A DNA stretch of 64,000 bases, from NCBI RefSeq assembly GCF_028209885.1, contig NZ_JAQLEM010000007.1:1-64000 (forward strand), read 5' to 3'. This DNA is from Collinsella aerofaciens. Lineage in GTDB: Bacteria; Actinomycetota; Coriobacteriia; Coriobacteriales; Coriobacteriaceae. A program made the translations under genes and the position numbers. Positions 57,292 through 64,000 of this stretch are shown here, piece after piece (position 1 is the stretch's first letter; every line of letters starts with the position of its first letter). The notes beneath the pieces were generated by a model, which had not been told where the DNA came from, did not search any database, and saw nothing but the letters and a program-made list of their open reading frames with translations.

Positions 57292-57451
57292 GCCACGAAA
57301 TGGGCCCATCTACTACGTTTAAGCCGCTACCCTCAACCATGGCGAATTACGCAAAAACAAAACCGCAGGTAGCGCGTCTGCGGTTTTTCATGAAACGCGG
57401 TTATGGTCGGGGGTACCGGACTAAACGTAGTAGATGGGCCAGTTTCGTGGC
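57292..57451. repeat. 160-bp inverted-repeat element B
   Basis: Arms of 30 bp at 57292-57321 (ACGAAATGGGCCCATCTACT inside) and 57422-57451 pair at all but two or three positions. The interior has GCTACCCTCAACCA, AAAACAAAACCGCAG and ATGGTCGGGGGTACC, matching element A. GGACGGAGGAAAACGG follows elements A and B (57238 and 57478). No gene is visible in 56969-57676. Confidence 0.8.
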
Positions 57452-57676
57452 GAGCGCCACCAATTGATCCCCCGGGGACGGAGGAAAACGGGCCCTTTCG
57501 CCCCGTCCATCTTGAGTCGCACCTATTTTCCTGCGAAAACGCCGTGTCTCAACTTTGGTGAGACATTTGTCTCACGCCCAAAACCGAATCTGGAACATGT
57601 GTCACCTGTCCTAAGTGTGTTTCATTCCGTAACTTTAGGCTGATGCAAGGTCTGAGACCGCGAGAAGGGAGACGCG

Positions 57677-60600
57677 ATGAGTAAGTACACGAGGGGCCTC
57701 TTGGCGGTGATACTTGCCGTAGTGCTTGTGTTGCCGGCTGCAGCATTTGCCATGCTGCCTGAGGCCAACGCCAGGTCCAGCACCGGAATGGACGGACCGA
57801 CAATGAGCGGAAAGGTCGTCGTCGATCCCGACACCAGCGGACGCTGGGAAATCTGGGCGGCCGGTCACAACGGTAATAAAGTAACGACTCAAAACGTCGG
57901 CCGAATCTGGACCGACAAGACGGTCGAGGCAACTGAGGAAAACGAAGAGTCGGATTTTCTGACCACGCTTTCGGCCATGTCCTCGACGTCTAATTCAACC
58001 GTGACGGTTACTACGCCGCTCGACATCGTGATGGTGCTGGATGCATCTGGCTCGATGGATGATCCTATGGGTGGCGGAGATCGCACCAAGCGTATCGATG
58101 CACTGAAGAACGCTGCGAACAGCTTTATCGATACCATCGCAAAACAAAATGAGAGCATCGAGGGCGTCGATAGGCAGCATAGGGTTGCCATTGTTAAGTT
58201 TGCGGGCAAGAAGTCCAACGATATCGGCAACAATATGTATCGCGACGGAGGGTACTCCTACAATTACACCCAGGTTATGAAAGAATTGACCTACTGTTCC
58301 GGCAGCAATGCGGATGATCTCAAGAAGAATACAATTAATAAAATTCAGCCTGCCGGCGCCACGCGCGCCGACTATGGCCTAGAGCTGGCCGAGAAAATCA
58401 CTACCACTTATGGTCGCAAAGACGCCAAGAAGATTATTGTGTTCTTTACCGACGGTACGCCAACAAAGCAAAATAAATTCGATGAGGGTGTCGCCAACGC
58501 TGCCGTGACAGCTGCTAAGAATATGAAGGACGGCAAGGCCACCGTTTATACCATCGGCATCTTTGATGGCGCGAACCCCAGTGCTGGTATCCAGGATTCG
58601 AAGACAAGCCAAGAGAACAAGTTCATGCAGGCCGTTTCGAGCAACTACCCCAATGCCACGGCATGGGATGCTCATGGTGCACGCGCGGAAAACTTCGACT
58701 ACTACAAGTCGGCGACCAATGCCGAAGAGCTCAAGAAGGTCTTCGACGACATCTCACAGGCCATTACGTCGGAGGCGCCTTATCCGACCGAAATTGATAA
58801 GGGCTACGACGCGACCAAGTCCGGTTACATCACGTTTACCGATGAGCTGGGCGACTTTATGCAGGTCGACAGCTTCACCGAGGTCGTCATCAACGGCACG
58901 TCGTTTACCAAGACGGACAAAACGGTCAATAAAGAAACCAATACCGACACCTACGAGTTCACCGGCAAGGCAAAAGACCTGCTCATTACCGTGCAGCGTG
59001 CTGGTGATGACAATCCCCAGAAGGGCGATGTCGTAACGGTCAGCATTCCTGCGTCGTTGATTCCGCTGAGCCACTTTAAGACCGTAGACGGCAAGCTTTC
59101 GGTCGACAGCGCTCAGCCTATCCGAGTGAAGTACACCTCGAGCGTGAAGAGCACTGCGCTCGACAACCTGTTTACGCCCGAGAAGGTAACGGGGCTCAAG
59201 GATTACATCGAGAACAATACGACCGTTGCCAACGGCGCCAAGACCGTGAGTTTCTACGCGAACAAGTGGGCTGCCGGCGATCTGGGCAATACGGTTGCGA
59301 CCTTTGAGCCGGCCGACACCAACCGCTACTACTACTTCCAGAAGCAGACTCCCATTTACACGGACAAGGACTGCACACAGCCTGCAAAGAATTCACTGGC
59401 AGAAACCGGCACCTATTACTACAAGGATGAGTTTGAGGAGCAGGGCGAAAACGGCGAGGCCAAGCCCGCCTCTGCCGTCATCGAGTTTATCGGCGGCGAC
59501 GCTGCGAAGTTTGACGGCGCTATTGTTGCCGACGAGGACGGCAACCTTTCGTTTAGCGTGGGAACCGCGCGTCTGGCCTTTATCGACGAACTCCATACCA
59601 CCAAGAAGAGCGTGGGCGGCAACAACACTGGTACCGCGACCGACGTTCTCAACCCCAAGTGGAACAACGTGTCCGCCAAGGCGACCGCGACGCATGTCAA
59701 TTCCTACCTGGGCAACAACGGCAAGATCGGCTTTAACGTGACGCCGGCAACGGTGGACACCAAGGCTAGCTTTGGCCTGACCAAGGTGCTCGAGGGTCGC
59801 GACTGGACGAATGCTGACGCGTTTGAGTTTGGCCTGACATCCGAGAGCGGCGCCCCGATGCCTGCGGCTAGGACTGCGACCGTGCGCAAGGCTGACCTGG
59901 ACCAGGGCAAGGCTGCCATCGACTTCGGCACGATCGAATACACCGAACCTGGCACGTACGTCTACAAGGTCAGTGAAAAGCATGCCGGGACCACGATTGA
60001 CGGCATCGCCTACAGCAAGAACGTCGCGGAGATCACCGTGACGGTAACGCCCGACAAGAAGGGCGAGCTGAGCGCTGGCGTGAAGGTGACCTCGGGCGAG
60101 ACCGAGTTCAAGAACGTTTACGCCACGAATCCTGTTGAGTCCAGCGTCACCGACCAGATTACCGTGACCAAGTCTCTGACCGGGCGTGACCTTACGGCCG
60201 ACGAGTTCAGCTTTGAGCTGCTCGAAATCATTGACAAGGAAGTTAAGCCTGTCGAGACCGTTGAGAACGCCGCCAACGGCAAGGTGACGTTCAGTGCCAT
60301 CAAGTACACCGAGATCGGCCAGCACACCTACATGCTGCGCGAGGTCAAGGGCGACGCCGGCGGCATCACCTACGATGACGCGGTCTACATCATCGTGACG
60401 ACTATCGCCGATAACGGCAAGGGCCAGCTGGTTGCCACGCACGAGCTGAAGGACGCCAGGGACGTCAAGAGCATCGAGTTCAAGAACGCCTACACCACGA
60501 ATGCTGCCGAGGTATCACTTGTGGGCAAGAAGAACCTGCAGGTCGCCGACGGCTTGACCCCGGCTGACATTGCCGGCAAGTTCACCTTTACCGTGACCGG

Positions 60601-63600
60601 TGAAGAGGGTGCACCCATGCCCGCGAACTCGAGCGTGACCAATGATGCCAAGGGCAAGGTCGACTTTGGCAAGATTACCTTTACGCTCGACGACCTTAAC
60701 AAGGCTGTGGGCGAGAAGCCCGAGAAGCGCGAGCACACCTTCACCTACACCGTGACCGAGTCCGGCGAGGTCGCTGGCGTGACCAACGACGCCAAGCTGT
60801 CGCGCGAGGTTTCCTTCACCGTGATTGATGACGGCAAGGGCAATCTGAGCGTATCCCACAAGCCGGACGGCGATGTGGCATTTACGTTCACCAATACCTA
60901 TAACGTGACGCCTGTCGAGACGAGCGTCACCGACCAGATTACCGCGAACAAGGTTCTGATCGGCCGCGACCTCAAGGAAGGCGAGTTCTCCTTCGAGCTC
61001 GTCGAGGGCAACAAGGTCGTTGCCACCGGCATCAACGACGCCGAGGGCAACATCACGATGAGCGCCGTGAAGTACACCGAGGCCGGCGAGCACACCTACA
61101 CGCTGCGCGAGGTCAACGGCGGAACCATCAGCAAGGGCATCACGTACGGCGACGCCAAGTACACCATCGAGACCACCATTACCGACAAGGGCGATGGCAC
61201 GCTCAAGGCTGAGCATGTCCTGAAGGACGCCACGGCTGCGACCTTCAAGAACACCTACAGCGTGACCCCGCTCGACGCAGAGCTCGACTTTGATCTGAGC
61301 AAGGCTATCGACGGTCGCGACTGGACGGACTCCGACAAGTTCAGCTTTACCATCACCGCCGCCGAGGGCACCCCGCTGCCCGATCCTGCAACCGTGACCG
61401 TGAACAAGCACGATGTGAAGGATGGCATTGCCGCCATCAAGTTCGGCAAGATTCGCTACACGGCCACCGGAACCTACAAGTACGAGATCCGCGAGAACGC
61501 GGGCAGCACGGTCGGCATGACGTATGACGCGCATGTCGCAACCGCCGAAGTGACCGTGACCGAGAACGGCGATGGCAGCCTGACCGCCAACGTCACCAAG
61601 AAGGAAAACGGACGCTTTACCAACGCGTACCGCACTGGGCTTAACTACACCGCTGCCGGCGGTCTGTGGCTCAGCAAGTATCTGGACGGCCGCCCCATGA
61701 CCGAGGGTCAGTTCACCTTTACCGTGACACCTGCTGACGACGCTTCGGCTCGCGCGCTCGGTCTGCTGCCCGGGGCTAATAGCTTCAAGTCCCCCGCAGC
61801 GGCAGAGGCAACGGTCGGACTGATTGACATTCTGGCTGGTCATGAGGTTATATTTACGCAGGCTGACGCCGGCAAGACCTTTACGTACACCGTGGCCGAG
61901 AAGAACGACGGCCAGCCCGGTTACACCTACGACGACGCCGTGCGCACGGTGACGATCGCCATCGCCGACGACACCGCCGGCACGCTCACTGCTACGACGA
62001 CCGTTTCCGGCGGTCCCGAGGGCACGCATGAGACGGTCCACAAGAGTGGCGAGAACAAGGTCGAGAAGGCCCTGGTGCCGTTCCACAACAGTTACAGCGC
62101 TACGACCAACACGCCTGGCGGCACCGCCGCTCAGGTCGTTGCCACCAAGACTCTGACCGGCCGCCCGATGGCCGACGGCGAGTTCTGGTTCGGCATCGCC
62201 TATCAGGGTGAGCTTGTGGCATACGAAAACCTCAAGCCCAATATCGGCGGGCACGTGAGCTTTGATACGCTGCACTACGACACTAAGATGCTTGCTAATC
62301 TTGAGGCTGCTGGGCTTGCCCATCGTACCGACAAGGACGGTAAGCTCGCTTGGACCATTAACTACACGGCCTACGAAGATTTATTCGGGCTGCCGAATGG
62401 CGTTTCCGCTACAACGTGGAGCTTTGGCTTTAAGGTTATCGTCGTCGACAACGGTGACGGTACCCTGACGGCGACGGTCGACTACGGCGGCGTCGAGCCC
62501 TTGTTCGAGAACGTCTACGGCGCCGACGCCGTGGATGCCGCGCTCACCGGTACTAAGAAGCTCCAGGTTGCCGAGGGCCTGACCCCGGCCGACATCACGG
62601 GTAAGTTCACCTTTACCGTGACCGCCGACGAGGCAGGTGCCCCGATGCCCGAGCGCACGACCGTAACCAACGACGCAGCCGGTAACGTGGACTTTGGCAA
62701 GATCCACTTTACGCTCGAGGACCTCAACCGCGCTCTGGGCGTGACGGACGATGCGACCGATAAGGCCGAGGCGGACGAAGCTGACGAGGCCGAGGCCGAC
62801 GAGGCAGAGGCTGAAGAGGCCGACCCCGCCGCTGACGCCAATGTCGACGAGTCCGAGCCTGCGGCCCCCACCGCTCCGCGCTCGCACACCTTTGCCTATA
62901 CGGTGACCGAGACCGGCAGCGCCCCTGGCGTGACCAACGATGCCAACGCCACGCGCAAGGTTTCCTATACCGTGACTGACGACGGCGCCGGACATCTGAG
63001 CGTCGTGCACGAAGGCGACGACGGTGCGGCCTTCACGTTTACCAACACCTACGGCGTGGCGCCTACCGATTCGTCCGTGACCGATCAGGTCAAGACGGTC
63101 AAGCGTCTGACCGGCCGCGACCTTGCGGCTGGCGAGTTCACGTTTGATCTGCTCGAGGACGGCGTGGTTGTCGCTAGCGGCACCAACGACGCCAACGGCA
63201 CCGTTACGCTGAGCCCGATCCGCTACGAGGCACCCGGCACGCACACGTACACGCTGCGCGAGGCTTGCCCCAACGCGCTCGGCCTGTACAAGGGCGTCAC
63301 CTATGACAGCGCGACCTACACCGTCGTGACCACCGTCTCCGACAATGGTGACGGCACGCTGACCGCGACGCACAAGCTCGAGGGAACCACCGAGTCGGCT
63401 GGCTTTACCAACAAGTATCACGCCATGCCTACGCAGGTTTCCATCGGCGCGGTCAAGGTGCTCGAGGGACGCGAGCTCAAGAAGGACGAGTTTAGCTTTA
63501 AGCTCGTTGGCGAGGACATCGAGTCCACCGTCACCAACGATGCCGACGGCAAGATCAACTTCGACAAGTTCGAGTACGACGAGCCTGGTACGTACGTCTA

Positions 63601-63952
63601 CACCATCAGCGAGGTCAAGGGCGACGAGGCCGGTATGACCTACGACAAGTCCGTCTTTACCGCGACCGTCAACGTGGCCGATGACGGCGAGGGTAACCTC
63701 AAGGCGAATGTCGCCTTTGCCAAGGGCGATAAGAGCGTCGAGGGTATCGTGTTCAACAACACGTACAAGAAGCCCGAGACGCCCGTGCCGACGCCCGATC
63801 CCGGCACGCCCAAGACCGTGACGAACATCGTCAAGACGGTCAAGGGTTTCCTGCCCACCACAGGCGACCAGCAGGCTGCCGCTCTGCTTATGGCATTTGT
63901 CATCGCCATGGCCGGTGTCGGTGCCCTGGTCTGGGGTATCCGTAAGCGTTAG
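57677..63952 (+). CDS. Giant VWA pilin/adhesin with ten Spy0128-like repeats and LPTTG anchor
   Basis: A 2091-residue cell-wall protein. Signal peptide about 1-32 (LLAVILAVVLVLPAAAFA). A von Willebrand A domain (about 110-370) has the MIDAS DIVMVLDASGSMDD and IIVFFTDGTPT. After about residue 690 come ten Spy0128-like domains, starting near 696, 823, 946, 1083, 1203, 1326, 1484, 1620, 1801 and 1920. Each has a Lys before x-L-x-G-R and ends in F-x-N-x-Y (EFKNVY, FTNTY, FHNSY), the expected Lys-Asn isopeptide pair. LPTTGDQ near 2057, a hydrophobic helix and RKR form the sorting signal. The plan resembles major/tip pilin proteins of Gram-positive pili. RBS is AGAAGGGAG. Confidence 0.92.
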   Translation: MSKYTRGLLAVILAVVLVLPAAAFAMLPEANARSSTGMDGPTMSGKVVVDPDTSGRWEIWAAGHNGNKVTTQNVGRIWTDKTVEATEENEESDFLTTLSAMSSTSNSTVTVTTPLDIVMVLDASGSMDDPMGGGDRTKRIDALKNAANSFIDTIAKQNESIEGVDRQHRVAIVKFAGKKSNDIGNNMYRDGGYSYNYTQVMKELTYCSGSNADDLKKNTINKIQPAGATRADYGLELAEKITTTYGRKDAKKIIVFFTDGTPTKQNKFDEGVANAAVTAAKNMKDGKATVYTIGIFDGANPSAGIQDSKTSQENKFMQAVSSNYPNATAWDAHGARAENFDYYKSATNAEELKKVFDDISQAITSEAPYPTEIDKGYDATKSGYITFTDELGDFMQVDSFTEVVINGTSFTKTDKTVNKETNTDTYEFTGKAKDLLITVQRAGDDNPQKGDVVTVSIPASLIPLSHFKTVDGKLSVDSAQPIRVKYTSSVKSTALDNLFTPEKVTGLKDYIENNTTVANGAKTVSFYANKWAAGDLGNTVATFEPADTNRYYYFQKQTPIYTDKDCTQPAKNSLAETGTYYYKDEFEEQGENGEAKPASAVIEFIGGDAAKFDGAIVADEDGNLSFSVGTARLAFIDELHTTKKSVGGNNTGTATDVLNPKWNNVSAKATATHVNSYLGNNGKIGFNVTPATVDTKASFGLTKVLEGRDWTNADAFEFGLTSESGAPMPAARTATVRKADLDQGKAAIDFGTIEYTEPGTYVYKVSEKHAGTTIDGIAYSKNVAEITVTVTPDKKGELSAGVKVTSGETEFKNVYATNPVESSVTDQITVTKSLTGRDLTADEFSFELLEIIDKEVKPVETVENAANGKVTFSAIKYTEIGQHTYMLREVKGDAGGITYDDAVYIIVTTIADNGKGQLVATHELKDARDVKSIEFKNAYTTNAAEVSLVGKKNLQVADGLTPADIAGKFTFTVTGEEGAPMPANSSVTNDAKGKVDFGKITFTLDDLNKAVGEKPEKREHTFTYTVTESGEVAGVTNDAKLSREVSFTVIDDGKGNLSVSHKPDGDVAFTFTNTYNVTPVETSVTDQITANKVLIGRDLKEGEFSFELVEGNKVVATGINDAEGNITMSAVKYTEAGEHTYTLREVNGGTISKGITYGDAKYTIETTITDKGDGTLKAEHVLKDATAATFKNTYSVTPLDAELDFDLSKAIDGRDWTDSDKFSFTITAAEGTPLPDPATVTVNKHDVKDGIAAIKFGKIRYTATGTYKYEIRENAGSTVGMTYDAHVATAEVTVTENGDGSLTANVTKKENGRFTNAYRTGLNYTAAGGLWLSKYLDGRPMTEGQFTFTVTPADDASARALGLLPGANSFKSPAAAEATVGLIDILAGHEVIFTQADAGKTFTYTVAEKNDGQPGYTYDDAVRTVTIAIADDTAGTLTATTTVSGGPEGTHETVHKSGENKVEKALVPFHNSYSATTNTPGGTAAQVVATKTLTGRPMADGEFWFGIAYQGELVAYENLKPNIGGHVSFDTLHYDTKMLANLEAAGLAHRTDKDGKLAWTINYTAYEDLFGLPNGVSATTWSFGFKVIVVDNGDGTLTATVDYGGVEPLFENVYGADAVDAALTGTKKLQVAEGLTPADITGKFTFTVTADEAGAPMPERTTVTNDAAGNVDFGKIHFTLEDLNRALGVTDDATDKAEADEADEAEADEAEAEEADPAADANVDESEPAAPTAPRSHTFAYTVTETGSAPGVTNDANATRKVSYTVTDDGAGHLSVVHEGDDGAAFTFTNTYGVAPTDSSVTDQVKTVKRLTGRDLAAGEFTFDLLEDGVVVASGTNDANGTVTLSPIRYEAPGTHTYTLREACPNALGLYKGVTYDSATYTVVTTVSDNGDGTLTATHKLEGTTESAGFTNKYHAMPTQVSIGAVKVLEGRELKKDEFSFKLVGEDIESTVTNDADGKINFDKFEYDEPGTYVYTISEVKGDEAGMTYDKSVFTATVNVADDGEGNLKANVAFAKGDKSVEGIVFNNTYKKPETPVPTPDPGTPKTVTNIVKTVKGFLPTTGDQQAAALLMAFVIAMAGVGALVWGIRKR

Positions 63953-63965
63953 GCACGCTGGTAGC

Positions 63966-63995
63966 GCCCGGGGCCAAAAGGCCCCGGGCGGCCGG
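63966..63995 (+). terminator. Hairpin after the giant pilin gene
   Basis: GCCCGGGGCC pairs with GGCCCCGGGC around AAAA, 13 bases after the stop codon. The window ends before any T-run can be judged. Confidence 0.65.
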
Positions 63996-64000
63996 CGGGG

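Overview
The window looks like a chromosome segment of a gut-associated member of the Coriobacteriia (Actinomycetota), most like Collinsella. This is inferred from high GC, AGGAGG-type ribosome binding sites, a membrane-embedded LuxR regulator, LAATG/LPTTG surface proteins, an Ech-type hydrogenase with NfnAB, and the glmU-prs-pth order. No database was searched.

Layout. 0-7.5 kb: purine genes purE, purF, purM and purN, with a class B sortase, a MoaE-like protein and a CmpB-type membrane protein between them. 7.5-14.9 kb: a RelB/PIN toxin-antitoxin pair, a lone PTS EIIA, a parvulin foldase, YqeY, a four-gene polar amino-acid ABC transporter and a cytidylate-kinase-like protein. 14.9-19.1 kb: a membrane LuxR regulator divergent from two paralogous wall-anchored proteins. 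19.1-27.3 kb: NfnAB, pth, prs and glmU on the minus strand; a hypothetical endonuclease-like gene bracketed by two ~200-bp inverted-repeat elements separates prs from pth. 27.4-37.4 kb: an ECF vitamin/metal transporter, xth, a sirtuin, a folP-folK fusion, a BirA-like protein, an AAA/DUF4143 ATPase framed by three 41-bp palindromes, and coaX.

At 37.6 kb an initiator tRNA carries a genomic island. A 58-bp direct repeat of its 3' half and flank recurs exactly 10,000 bp downstream, and a diverged third copy lies inside at 43.06 kb. The left module holds a complete alpha-glucoside system (RpiR regulator, GH4 6-phospho-alpha-glucosidase, small membrane protein, PTS EIICB) and an apparent integrase remnant. 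The right module holds IS debris, phage-like genes and an AlbA-domain ATPase.

47.7-64 kb: a large flavin/Fe-S enoate reductase, an OrfA-like HTH protein, an Ech-type [NiFe] hydrogenase operon whose first gene fuses the EchA and EchB modules, and a 2091-residue VWA adhesin/pilin with ten Spy0128-like repeats ending in LPTTG.

The genes suggest an anaerobic fermenter in which ferredoxin is balanced by Ech (H2, ion gradient) and Nfn (NADPH), with sortase-displayed surface proteins. Intergenic space is rich in palindromic elements of several families. The most distinctive is a 216-bp cassette of three 55-bp hairpins present twice with the same internal spacing.
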